Shown one piece after another: positions 51,868-59,306 of a DNA stretch of 64,000 bases (the stretch's first letter is position 1; every line of letters begins with the position of its first letter). The DNA is from Porphyromonas endodontalis ATCC 35406 (GTDB lineage Bacteria > Bacteroidota > Bacteroidia > Bacteroidales > Porphyromonadaceae). Under the pieces are notes generated by a model, which saw only the letters and a list, made by a program, of their open reading frames with translations, was not told the DNA's origin and ran no database searches. The stretch lies in NCBI RefSeq assembly GCF_000174815.1, contig NZ_ACNN01000005.1, positions 228,149 to 292,148 of the forward strand, written 5' to 3'. A program made the translations under genes and the position numbers.

Positions 51868-52401
51868 ATGAAAGTTAGTTTGGTACGTCACACTTCCGTG
51901 GAGTTAGATGGTAATTTCACTTGCTATGGAGCCCTTGATGTAGAGGTGAATCCTACCTTTGAGCAAGAAGCGAAAGGGGCGAAAGAGCGCATTGAAGGTC
52001 TGCAACCCGATGGGGTCTTTACAAGTCCTCTCCAGAGAGCTGTAAAGCTGGCTACCTACTGTGGATATGGCCATGCCGAGCGAGACGACCGCTTGCGTGA
52101 AATGAATTTTGGAGCCTGGGAGGGTAAGCCTTGGAGTGAGATTCTAACCACTCAAGACATCCCGGCGTTCTTTAGGTACTACGTGGATCATCGCACGCCC
52201 GGAGGGGAGTCCTTGAGCGATCAGCAGCTGAGAGTACGCGCTTTCTTAGAAGAGAAAAAACTGGAGGGCTTCCGGCATATATTGCTTTTCTGCCACGGAG
52301 GAGTGATCAATTGTGCTCGCACTCTTGTGGGTGAGACGAGTATTGTTGAGGCCTTTGCTTCGCTCCCCGGATTTGCGTCTCATACTCTTATTGAGTACTG
52401 A
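51868..52401 (+). CDS. Histidine phosphatase family protein (CobC/alpha-ribazole phosphatase-like)
   Basis: A 177-residue cytoplasmic phosphatase. The RHT motif (VRHTSVEL, residues 5-12) holds the phospho-acceptor His; LREMNFGAWEGKPW and FCHGGVIN give the other catalytic parts. The LREMNFGxWEG segment and short length fit alpha-ribazole phosphatase-like members, which take part in the lower-ligand end of cobalamin synthesis, but general phosphatases share it. No cob genes are adjacent. I start at ATG 51868; an earlier in-frame start adds eight unlikely residues. Confidence 0.8.
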   Translation: MKVSLVRHTSVELDGNFTCYGALDVEVNPTFEQEAKGAKERIEGLQPDGVFTSPLQRAVKLATYCGYGHAERDDRLREMNFGAWEGKPWSEILTTQDIPAFFRYYVDHRTPGGESLSDQQLRVRAFLEEKKLEGFRHILLFCHGGVINCARTLVGETSIVEAFASLPGFASHTLIEY

Positions 52402-52412
52402 TTATAACCTTT

Positions 52413-52447
52413 TCTCCTCTTCGTCTTAGGGCGGGGAGGAGGTTTTC
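52413..52447 (+). terminator. Possible terminator after the phosphatase gene
   Basis: CTCCTC (52414-52419) can pair with GAGGAG (52436-52441), followed by GTTTTCTAT. The stem is short, so this is tentative. The rest of the 171-base gap holds the -7 box at 52537. Confidence 0.45.
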
Positions 52448-52536
52448 TATCCTTACTTTCTATTATTATGGGGGCGTAGAGCAACAATTGTCTACCCTAT
52501 TTTGGGTAGAAATGCCTGCGCCTGCCAACTATTGCG

Positions 52537-52544
52537 TATATTTG
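52537..52544 (+). promoter_or_regulatory. -7 box upstream of the SDR gene
   Basis: TATATTTG, 28 bases before the ATG at 52573. No clear -33 box. Confidence 0.45.
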
Positions 52545-52572
52545 AAGCAGAATAACTAGAGAGAGAATCATT

Positions 52573-53592
52573 ATGAACGATAAGACCAATGTGCTCCTAG
52601 TGGGAGCTAGTACCGAGATCGGTCGTTATGTGCTGAAACAATTATTGGCACGCAAAGATAAATTTAATATTACCGTTTTTGATGTAAAAAAGAGTCGCTC
52701 ACAGACGTTGCTCGAGCCTCTTCGCGACGAAATAACTGTTGTTTATGGGAATATCGCACTACCTGCGGATACGGTAGAGGTAGTCAAAGGACAAGATTTC
52801 GTGATTCATTGCGGTTTCCTCTCTCCGCGCACGGCTTGCAAGAAATACCCCCTTGCTGAGGAAGTCAATGCCCTAGGTACTCGTTTCCTTATCGAGAATC
52901 TTGAGCATTATTCCCCTCAAGCCTATTTGGTGATGCTCTCTTCTATTGAGGTGTATGGAGACCGCCTAACCGCTCCGATGCTCCGCACAAGCGATTTCTT
53001 GGCTCCCTCCATTGGTAACTTCTCGGCACTGACGCGCATACAAGCAGAGAAGTTTGTGCAGGATAGTTCGCTAGAGTGGACCATCTTCCGCCCCGGTATT
53101 GTGATGGGGACAGAGATGGAGGAGATGGACGGAGAAATCTTCTTGATGCCTCTAGAGTCGCACCTTGAGTTTGTACATGCCGAGGACTTGGCTTTTGCCC
53201 TCGTGGAGAGCTATCAGCATCGTCCCTCTCTCTGGAATAAGATCTTCAATGTGGGCGGTGGTACTACCTGTCGGGCAGTCTATTCGGAGTTCCTTTCACG
53301 TCTCTTTTCTACGATTGGTTGGGGCGAAATGGACTTCCCCGAGCGTACTTTTGCTACGTACAATCGCTATGGTGGTTATTTCTCCGATGGAGATGCCTTG
53401 GAGGAGATCCTCCACTTCCGTAAATATTCGATTGACGATTATTTCTCGGAGTTGGCTAATGCCAAGACCTTGGCGGGTAAGTTGGCCACAAAGCTCTTTG
53501 GCGGTCTCCAGAAGAAGAACCTCCTAGCAAAGAGTGAGCCCTACAAGGCATTCCGCCAAAACGACTCTACTAAGATGAAGTACTACTTCTAG
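52573..53592 (+). CDS. Divergent NAD(P)-dependent epimerase/dehydratase-like (extended SDR) protein
   Basis: A 339-residue Rossmann protein. The nucleotide loop VLLVGASTEIGRYVL (residues 7-21) is a variant of GxxGxxG, FDVKKSR gives the following acidic end, and FRPGIVMG and FNVGGGT fit extended SDRs. The catalytic Tyr of YxxxK is not evident: after SSIEVYGDRL the usual YxxxK site reads SALTRIQAEK. It may be an atypical or non-catalytic member. It is followed by the small barrel protein after 56 bases. The substrate is unknown. Confidence 0.78.
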   Translation: MNDKTNVLLVGASTEIGRYVLKQLLARKDKFNITVFDVKKSRSQTLLEPLRDEITVVYGNIALPADTVEVVKGQDFVIHCGFLSPRTACKKYPLAEEVNALGTRFLIENLEHYSPQAYLVMLSSIEVYGDRLTAPMLRTSDFLAPSIGNFSALTRIQAEKFVQDSSLEWTIFRPGIVMGTEMEEMDGEIFLMPLESHLEFVHAEDLAFALVESYQHRPSLWNKIFNVGGGTTCRAVYSEFLSRLFSTIGWGEMDFPERTFATYNRYGGYFSDGDALEEILHFRKYSIDDYFSELANAKTLAGKLATKLFGGLQKKNLLAKSEPYKAFRQNDSTKMKYYF

Positions 53593-53648
53593 AGGGTAGA
53601 GGAGTCATTTCCCCCCTTTTGATTATTCACCTTTTAAGTTCCGTATAT

Positions 53649-54236
53649 ATGGTAAAAAAAGTTCTCTTTAGTCTCTTTGTTGCTCTTTTCCCTGTACTCT
53701 CTTTGAGTGCTCAAACAGAGGGTTTCCCTCACTCCAAGGCACACGATCACAGCCACGATGGTAGGATCTTTGTGGGAGGAAGTCTAAACTACTGGTACAA
53801 TACCGATACCAAAAGCAGTGCCTTTTCTCTCCGACCGGAGGCAGGGTATTTGTTCAACGATACTTGGGGGGCTGGGGCTTTTCTTGCCTATGAGTTTGAG
53901 GAAGACAAGCACTCTGTAGGAGTAACTCCCTTTGTACGCTATTATTATTTGCACCGTCTTCCCTTTAATCTCTACCTTGATGGTTGTTTTGGATGGAATA
54001 TGACGCTTGCCAAGGATGCCGCCAAGAATACCAAGAAAGAGTATGGCTGGGAGGTAGGAGTGCGTCCAGGGGCTTGTATTGACCTTACAGAGGGGCTTTG
54101 CTTGTGCCTGCGTCTAGGCTTCGTAGGATACCGCGATAATTTTGTGATGGGAGAAGAACCTGAGATTGGTGCAAAGGGATTTGGTATCCGCTTTGCTCCT
54201 GAGGAACTGCAGATCGGGCTCGAATTGGAGTTCTGA
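53649..54236 (+). CDS. Small outer-membrane beta-barrel protein
   Basis: A 195-residue exported protein. Signal peptide MVKKVLFSLFVALFPVLSLSAQ, then a His-rich stretch (HSKAHDHSHDG, about residues 29-39), then alternating polar/aromatic strands (GRIFVGGSLNYWYN, FSLRPEAGYLFND, WGAGAFLAYEFEED, YYYLHRLPFNLYLDGCF) ending LQIGLELEF. This fits an eight-stranded OmpW/OmpA-like barrel. The His-rich segment could bind metal. Start ATG 53649; an earlier frame start is a TTG. A terminator follows. Confidence 0.82.
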   Translation: MVKKVLFSLFVALFPVLSLSAQTEGFPHSKAHDHSHDGRIFVGGSLNYWYNTDTKSSAFSLRPEAGYLFNDTWGAGAFLAYEFEEDKHSVGVTPFVRYYYLHRLPFNLYLDGCFGWNMTLAKDAAKNTKKEYGWEVGVRPGACIDLTEGLCLCLRLGFVGYRDNFVMGEEPEIGAKGFGIRFAPEELQIGLELEF

Positions 54237-54289
54237 TCTCTCTCCGCTAGCGGGGTTGTTCTCTTCTAAGGAGAGAATCTATATAGAGA

Positions 54290-54317
54290 GGGGTAGATTT
54301 ATTTCTACCCCTTTTTT
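54290..54317 (+). terminator. Terminator after the barrel protein gene
   Basis: GGGGTAGA (54290-54297) paired with TCTACCCC (54304-54311), then six T. Confidence 0.85.
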
Positions 54318-54516
54318 AGAATCATACCACCTCTACTTCTACTTGCTAAGGAGGGATTTTGGGGAGAATAGAACGCAAAGAATCACCCTTGATACGTCAA
54401 GGGTAGAGAAGAAGAGGGCGGAATAGGAAAGTGTAGATGTTCTCGTTTTTGTTGCCATTGAGGAGCCAAGGGCGCACGACGATGTGCGAAGATGAGAATT
54501 TTAGCTCATTAGGGCA
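54318..54516. other. Gene-free stretch with inverted repeats
   Basis: No protein gene. It holds an 8-bp palindrome around a TACG loop (54385-54404, ACCCTTGA/TCAAGGGT) and a larger closed structure: TTTTTGTTGCC (54446-54456) pairs with GGCAACAAAAA (54513-54523) and encloses hairpins CGCAC/GTGCG (54473-54488) and ATGAG/CTCAT (54492-54509). Confidence 0.4.
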
Positions 54517-54542
54517 ACAAAAAAGCCCTCAGTGTTGAGGGC
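54517..54542 (-). terminator. Terminator of the tRNA-Arg/tRNA-Lys unit
   Basis: Minus strand AGCCCTCA/TGAGGGCT stem (54542-54535 with 54531-54524) followed by TTTTTTG. Confidence 0.85.
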
Positions 54543-54560
54543 TAAAATTTGTTTGTCATA

Positions 54561-54636
54561 TGGTGACCCCGGAGAGGCTCGAACTCTCGACCCACTGATT
54601 AAGAGTCAGTTGCTCTACCAACTGAGCTACGGAGTC
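54561..54636 (-). tRNA. tRNA-Lys (anticodon CTT), CCA encoded
   Basis: Minus-strand cloverleaf: acceptor GACTCCG with CGGGGTC, D-arm GCTCAGTTGGTAGAGC, anticodon stem ACTGA/TCAGT around CTCTTAA, T-arm with GTTCGAGC, discriminator A then CCA. Anticodon CTT reads AAG. Confidence 0.93.
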
Positions 54637-54691
54637 ATGCACCCATACTTGGTGACTTCTTTTGGGAATCGCCTCTCCCGCTTCTCGATAG

Positions 54692-54765
54692 TGACCGATG
54701 CAGGATTCAAACCTGCAACCTTCTGATCCGTAGTCAGATGCTCTATTCAGTTGAGCTAATCGGCC
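54692..54765 (-). tRNA. tRNA-Arg (anticodon ACG)
   Basis: Minus-strand cloverleaf: acceptor GGCCGAT with ATCGGTC (one G-T), D-arm GCTCAACTGAATAGAGC, anticodon stem TCTGA/TCAGA around loop CTACGGA, T-arm with GTTTGAATC, discriminator A; CCA not encoded. ACG (read as ICG) decodes CGU/CGC/CGA. First gene of a two-tRNA unit with tRNA-Lys, 55 bases apart. Confidence 0.92.
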
Positions 54766-54796
54766 AGTCCTAATAGGCGTTATCGATTTCCGAATG

Positions 54797-54826
54797 CAAA
54801 GGTACTACTTAATTTCTAATGCACAA
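54797..54826 (-). promoter_or_regulatory. Promoter of the tRNA-Arg/tRNA-Lys unit
   Basis: Minus strand TTG (54826-54824), 19-base spacer, TACCTTTG (54804-54797). Confidence 0.75.
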
Positions 54827-55038
54827 TACTCTTAGGGCTACTTTTTTACTCTCTTACTAGCTCCTAAGGGGTGAGTTTCTCCCTATATATTTGGTTCTTA
54901 GTTTTTTATGACGGAAAAGAATTTTGCTCTGTGCGTCAGATTTTTTTTCGTCCTGATGCTGTTTGGGCGAGGAATGGAGGCGAAATGGGTTCCTGGATAG
55001 TACAATTCTTAGGAGGGGGCTTGGGGGGCTAGAAAGAT

Positions 55039-55199
55039 AGGCCTTGCGGAGAAGGATTTTATTCTAGGCCTGCAGCAAAAAATTTCTAGGCCTATAGCAA
55101 ATTATTTTTAGGGTAGAATGTTGGGCATTTTCAGGCAGAATAGGGAGGTGTTTTTGGCTGGAATAGAAGAGTAGTTTAGGGCAGAAAAGAAAACCCCTT
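55039..55199. repeat. Degenerate 22-base-period tandem repeat, locus D (7 units)
   Basis: In the 480-base gap 54838-55319 no gene is seen. Units start at 55039, 55066, 55088, 55110, 55133, 55156 and 55178 (steps 27, 22, 22, 23, 23, 22). Two neighbours begin AGGCCT, contain AGCAAA and end in a T-rich stretch; later units begin AGGG, AGGC or GGCT. It lies beside the terminator of the acyl-CoA synthetase gene. Confidence 0.65.
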
Positions 55200-55253
55200 G
55201 AGGAATGGCTTAAAATCCTTGGGAGCTATTGCCTTTCTAAGGGGCAGAGAGAA

Positions 55254-55286
55254 CAAAAAGAGACAATCCCGTAAGGAATTGCCTCT
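55254..55286 (-). terminator. Terminator of the acyl-CoA synthetase gene
   Basis: Minus strand AGAGGCAAT/ATTGTCTCT stem (55286-55278 with 55267-55259, one G-T) followed by TTTTTG. Confidence 0.85.
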
Positions 55287-55319
55287 TTCCATAGTATGAT
55301 GTCCCTATTGGTTAAGGGC

Positions 55320-57029
55320 TCAATTAGTCTTCTCTTCGTAGAGGAATCGTTTGATGCTTCGTTTCGGAGTCTTGACGAAGGGTTCTTCTTGGAGGACAAA
55401 GCGAGTAACCTTTTCGTAGGCAGCTACTTGATTGTTGAGTTGTGCTCGGAACTCCTCGATTCGTTGCCAAGCGGCTTCCGGGCTAAGCCCTTCGCGTTGT
55501 GCAACCTCTGGGTCGGGTACGATGAGGGCTACCAGCCTATCTGCTCTACGTACGACCAAACTTTCTGCAACGAGAGAGAAGCTGTTGATTTTTTCTTCTA
55601 TCTCTTCGGGGTAGATATTCTGCCCATTGCTAGAGAGGATCATAGTCTTGGACCGCCCACGTATGAATAGGTTGTTATGCCGATCTAAGGTACCGAGGTC
55701 TCCCGTATGCATCCAGCCGTCGGAGGTAAAGAGTTGCGCATTGGCTTCCGGATTTTTGTAGTATCCTTGGCATACATTCATACCTCGTACTTGTATTTCT
55801 CCGGGGGCATTGAGAGGAGCTCCTTCTTCGCGTACGATACGTACTTCCATTGTGGTAAGTGGCTTCCCACAGCTGCCTGGCACCCAGTGTTTGTGGTTTT
55901 CGTAGCTGATAAGAGGGCCGCACTCGGTCATTCCATACCCAACAGTTAGCGGGAATCGGATCTTTTTTAGGAAGGAGCCCACCTGCTCCGATAGGGCAGC
56001 TCCTCCTACAATCACTTCGCGAAACTCACCCCCCAGGGCGTGTTCTAGTTTGCGTCGGATACTCTTGTACACAATGCTTTTGAGCCCGGGTATGTGAGTG
56101 AGGAACTTAATAAGAGGTTGCTCTAGCTTGGGGGCAATTGCCTGCTTGTAGATCTTCTCTAGGATGAGGGGGACGGTGATAATGAGTTGTGGGCGCACCT
56201 TGGCAAAGGCGGCCATGATAACACGAGGAGAGGGGACTTTTCCCAAGATGGTCACGTGTGCCCCCATGGTGATGGGGGTTATCAAATTGAATGCACAGCT
56301 ATAGGCGTGCGCTAGGGGGAGGAAGCAAAGTTCACGATGCCCCCGATACATGAGGTCGAGTCGGTGCGCGTAGAGGGCATTACCCGCAATATTTTGTCCG
56401 GTAAGGAGCACTCCCTTGCTTACACCCGTGGTACCGCTTGTGTAGTTAATGTACATTACTTCGCTATTCTCTCGCTGAGCAAAGCAGATGCTCTCGCGAG
56501 CAAAGCTGCCGCCCTCGGAGTAGAGTTTCCATCGATCGCGGTGGGCAATGGATTCTCTTAGGGCTTTTTCGTTCTCCTTTTTTTGCTTGGCAACGTGTAC
56601 TATATCCAGCTCCTCTATCCCCAGTAGTATCTCTACTTGGGGACAACGATTGAGGTCTATGGAGGTGCGGAGCTTCTGGTCTAGGAAAAGTATGCGAGAG
56701 TCGCTATGATCGATAATGCGTTCAGCATCCTGAGGGTTAAAATCCTGTAGGATGGGAACAATTACCGCACCATAGGTAATAGTGGCAATAAATATAATGC
56801 ACCAGCGTGCCGAGTCTGCCCCCATGAGGGCGACCTTGTCTCCGGCTTTGAGGTCTGCCGTGCGAAAGAGGGCATGGAGGCGAGCAATCTCTTGTGCTGC
56901 GCTGCCATAGGTAAAGGTTTCGTTTGTATCGTAGTCGGTAAATGCCGGTAAGTCAAAACTCTCTTTGAAGGAGTCTTCGATTACCTTTAGTAGGTTCCTG
57001 TTAACGTCGTTATTCGTATATTTATTCAT
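55320..57029 (-). CDS. AMP-binding long-chain acyl-CoA synthetase-like enzyme
   Basis: Adenylate-forming ligase, 569 residues, that probably activates fatty acids with ATP and CoA for lipid synthesis or breakdown. Motif YTSGTTGVSKGVLLT (P-loop-like) is near residue 200, YGMTECGPLISYEN near 360, and GWMHTGDLGTLDRHNNLFIRG with the C-terminal KTPKRSIKRFLY (catalytic Lys) closes it. I start at ATG 57029 (MNKYTNNDVN); the same frame runs 23 codons further but with no ATG. An inverted repeat lies directly upstream. It is not in an operon here. Confidence 0.9.
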   Translation of the reverse strand: MNKYTNNDVNRNLLKVIEDSFKESFDLPAFTDYDTNETFTYGSAAQEIARLHALFRTADLKAGDKVALMGADSARWCIIFIATITYGAVIVPILQDFNPQDAERIIDHSDSRILFLDQKLRTSIDLNRCPQVEILLGIEELDIVHVAKQKKENEKALRESIAHRDRWKLYSEGGSFARESICFAQRENSEVMYINYTSGTTGVSKGVLLTGQNIAGNALYAHRLDLMYRGHRELCFLPLAHAYSCAFNLITPITMGAHVTILGKVPSPRVIMAAFAKVRPQLIITVPLILEKIYKQAIAPKLEQPLIKFLTHIPGLKSIVYKSIRRKLEHALGGEFREVIVGGAALSEQVGSFLKKIRFPLTVGYGMTECGPLISYENHKHWVPGSCGKPLTTMEVRIVREEGAPLNAPGEIQVRGMNVCQGYYKNPEANAQLFTSDGWMHTGDLGTLDRHNNLFIRGRSKTMILSSNGQNIYPEEIEEKINSFSLVAESLVVRRADRLVALIVPDPEVAQREGLSPEAAWQRIEEFRAQLNNQVAAYEKVTRFVLQEEPFVKTPKRSIKRFLYEEKTN

Positions 57030-57059
57030 GCACAGTTGTTCTTTAGCTGTGCAAAAGTA
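57030..57059 (-). promoter_or_regulatory. -7 box and overlapping inverted repeat before the acyl-CoA synthetase gene
   Basis: Minus strand TACTTTTG (57059-57052). Directly adjoining is GCACAG (57052-57047) with its complement CTGTGC (57035-57030), an inverted repeat ending at the ATG. It could be an operator that a repressor binds over the start site. Confidence 0.4.
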
Positions 57060-57145
57060 GCTCTTATTGATGAATTGTAGGTATAGATAGATACACAAAT
57101 TGGCCTAAAATGTGTATTTATATGGAAGAATGGAGTGGAATATTG

Positions 57146-57153
57146 TACCTTTG
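57146..57153 (+). promoter_or_regulatory. -7 box of the rmuC promoter
   Basis: TACCTTTG, 30 bases before the rmuC ATG, with a small GGGTC/GACCC hairpin (57156-57174) in the leader. Confidence 0.5.
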
Positions 57154-57182
57154 AGGGTCGTAGAATGAGACCCTAAAGTAGT

Positions 57183-58526
57183 ATGATTTACTCCCTTATC
57201 GCAGCAATCGTTGTTGTCTTTTGTCTTGCCTTTTTGCTCTTGAGAGAGCATCGTATTTCCTTATCTATCAGGGAAAAACGAGAGCAGGAACAAGCCGAAA
57301 TAGTAGAGGCGCGTACTCTAATTTCTGTGCAAAAAGAGGAGATCCGAAGAGTAACTGAGGAGAGTGTGCAAAGGCAAAGTGCTCTTGAACAGTTGCGGAG
57401 CGAAAAGGAGAACCTAGAGCATGAGGGCTATCGTTGGCAGATAGAGTGCCAGCATCTGCAACGCGCTCTTGAGGAGGCGAAACAGAAGAATCAAGACCAA
57501 GCCAAGGAGCTACAATTGCAGTTCAAAGAGATCGCTACACAGATTGTAGAAGAGCGCTCCAAAACCTTAGGTGTACGCAACGAGGAGACCCTTCGTCCCC
57601 TGAGAGAGGATATAGAACGCCTCGGTAAGAGAGTAGAGGAGACCTATAGTGCCGAGTCGCGCGAACGTATTTTGTTGCAAAGTACGATCCGAGAGCTTAT
57701 GCAGCAGAGCGGCACGCTAAGCACGGAGACGAATGCCCTTATCAAAGCCCTCAAGGGGGATAGCAAAGTGCAGGGGGACTGGGGAGAGATGATTCTTGAG
57801 AACATTTTGCAGTCGAGTGGCTTGCGACGTGGTGAGGAGTATATGGTGCAGGAGACTTTGCGAGATGAGCAAGGAGACGTTCTACATCCTGCGGGAGAGA
57901 GGAGTGCTTTGCGCCCCGACGTGATCGTGCGCTACCCTAATGGCGGAGCCATGGTGATCGATAGTAAGGTCAGTCTTACGGCTTATAGCAGGTACATAGC
58001 CGCAGAGGATGATGAGGAGCGCAAGCATTTTGCCCAAGAGCATCTTGATAGTGTGCGCAAGCATATTGCGGAGCTATCGGCCAAGCGTTACCCGGAGTTT
58101 ATAACGGGGGCTCCCGACTTTGTTGTTCTATTTATCCCTAACGATCCGGCTTATTCTCTGGCTTTAACACAAGATCCTGCACTCTGGGAAACGGCGTACA
58201 AGAAAGGGGTTGTCCTCATCAATGGTACCAATTTGATAGCCGTACTGCGCATGGCGCAAGATATGTGGCAGCGCGATCGACAAATTAAAAATGTGGAAGA
58301 GATTGTACGGCGTGCCAGTACCATGTACGACAAGTTTTGCACTTATGCAGCTACCCTTGTAGAGACGGAAGATAAGATGGTAAAGGCAACAGAGAGCCTG
58401 CGCAAGGCACGAGGACAATTGAGCGAGGGGCGAGGAAACTTTATCCATCAGATGGAGCAATTACGCGAATTGGGCGTCAAGAATACCAAGAACATCCCGA
58501 CTAGTATTTTGCCTCCTACGGAGTAA
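57183..58526 (+). CDS. rmuC: RmuC-family DNA recombination protein
   Basis: A 447-residue protein thought to restrict DNA inversions between short inverted repeats. One N-terminal TM (residues 2-20) is followed by a coiled coil (about 25-190), then the RmuC nuclease-like core: GDSKVQGDWGEMILENILQ, RPDVIVRYPNGGAMVIDSKVSL, and VVLFIPNDPAYSLAL. The core is PD-(D/E)XK-like, with the Asp of VIDSK and the Lys. It has its own promoter and terminator. Length is typical. Confidence 0.93.
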   Translation: MIYSLIAAIVVVFCLAFLLLREHRISLSIREKREQEQAEIVEARTLISVQKEEIRRVTEESVQRQSALEQLRSEKENLEHEGYRWQIECQHLQRALEEAKQKNQDQAKELQLQFKEIATQIVEERSKTLGVRNEETLRPLREDIERLGKRVEETYSAESRERILLQSTIRELMQQSGTLSTETNALIKALKGDSKVQGDWGEMILENILQSSGLRRGEEYMVQETLRDEQGDVLHPAGERSALRPDVIVRYPNGGAMVIDSKVSLTAYSRYIAAEDDEERKHFAQEHLDSVRKHIAELSAKRYPEFITGAPDFVVLFIPNDPAYSLALTQDPALWETAYKKGVVLINGTNLIAVLRMAQDMWQRDRQIKNVEEIVRRASTMYDKFCTYAATLVETEDKMVKATESLRKARGQLSEGRGNFIHQMEQLRELGVKNTKNIPTSILPPTE

Positions 58527-58548
58527 TCTTTACTCTATCATAAGGATT

Positions 58549-58600
58549 TGCCCCAAGATCCTATCCGTTGCGTGATAGGCACTTGGGGCATACTTTTGTT
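58549..58600 (+). terminator. Terminator after rmuC
   Basis: TGCCCCAAG (58549-58557) with CTTGGGGCA (58582-58590), plus inner CCTATC/GATAGG, followed by TACTTTTGTT. Confidence 0.85.
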
Positions 58601-58616
58601 GTGTTAGTTTAAGATC

Positions 58617-58661
58617 TTAGTTTCTGCCACCCATCATCATTGTAGGCATACCGCTAGCCAT
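58617..58661 (-). CDS. Possible 14-residue Met/Gly-rich micro-ORF
   Basis: ATG at 58661 reads MASGMPTMMMGGRN and stops at 58617. It begins 5 bases after the nitroreductase stop, with GGAGAAGAG as a plausible ribosome site inside that gene's end. It could be a true micropeptide, a decayed gene end, or chance. No homolog can be judged by eye. Confidence 0.25.
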   Translation of the reverse strand: MASGMPTMMMGGRN

Positions 58662-58665
58662 CTAT

Positions 58666-59301
58666 CTACTCTTCTCCGTACATATTGTATGAGATGTTCT
58701 CTTCCGTCCATTTATCCTTTGGGGTTGCCTCAGTATCAGGGTAACCTATAACAATAGTATTAAGAGGAATTAATGACTCCGGCAGTCCAAGGACCTCAGA
58801 TACAGCAGTGTAGCGTTCTTTTGCCGGGTAGGCTCCAGTCCATACGGCTCCGAGTCCCATTCCCGTAGCTGCTAGGAGAATATTTTCTGAGGCTGCGGAA
58901 CAATCCTGAATCCAGAAGTCACGCGCATCGCCATCGAGAGCTTTGGTCATGTCGCCACAGACTACAATAGCCAGCGGAGCCTTAGCAGCCATTGCGGCAT
59001 GGGGGTTAGCCTCAGCAAGTTTTTGCAGCAGTTCCTTTTCCGTAACAACTATAAAGTGCCATGGCTGTTTATTTTTAGCCGTTGGGGCTGCCATCCCTGC
59101 ACGGAGCAACTTTTCTATCTTTTCTTCTTCAACAGATTGGTCTTGATAGGAGCGGATAGATGTGCGCTCAAGAATATTGTTGAGAACTACCTCAGAGGTA
59201 TCCTGTTTCTCTCCCTTCTTCTCCCCAGTTACTGCAACCTTATAGCATAGGAATACGAGTGCAATAGCGAGCACTACATTGAGAATCATTGACGTCTTCA
59301 T
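58666..59301 (-). CDS. Membrane-anchored nitroreductase-family protein
   Basis: FMN-dependent oxidoreductase of 211 residues with an N-terminal hydrophobic segment (ILNVVLAIALVFLCYKVAV, residues 7-25) that is unusual for this normally cytoplasmic family. The fold marks are TSIRSYQDQSV, AGMAAPTAKNKQPWHF, ENILLAATGMGLGAVWTG and the ending NTIVIGYPDTEATPK. The segment lacks a clear cleavage site, so it is probably an anchor placing the enzyme outside the cytoplasm. It lies 5 bases downstream of the FMN/4Fe-4S membrane protein, which may supply its electrons. Confidence 0.87.
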   Translation of the reverse strand: MKTSMILNVVLAIALVFLCYKVAVTGEKKGEKQDTSEVVLNNILERTSIRSYQDQSVEEEKIEKLLRAGMAAPTAKNKQPWHFIVVTEKELLQKLAEANPHAAMAAKAPLAIVVCGDMTKALDGDARDFWIQDCSAASENILLAATGMGLGAVWTGAYPAKERYTAVSEVLGLPESLIPLNTIVIGYPDTEATPKDKWTEENISYNMYGEE

Positions 59302-59306
59302 ATCTT

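Noticed and set aside
54446..54523. Integron attC site
   Set aside because: The core sequences do not match GTTRRRY/RYYYAAC in the right order and no integrase is present.
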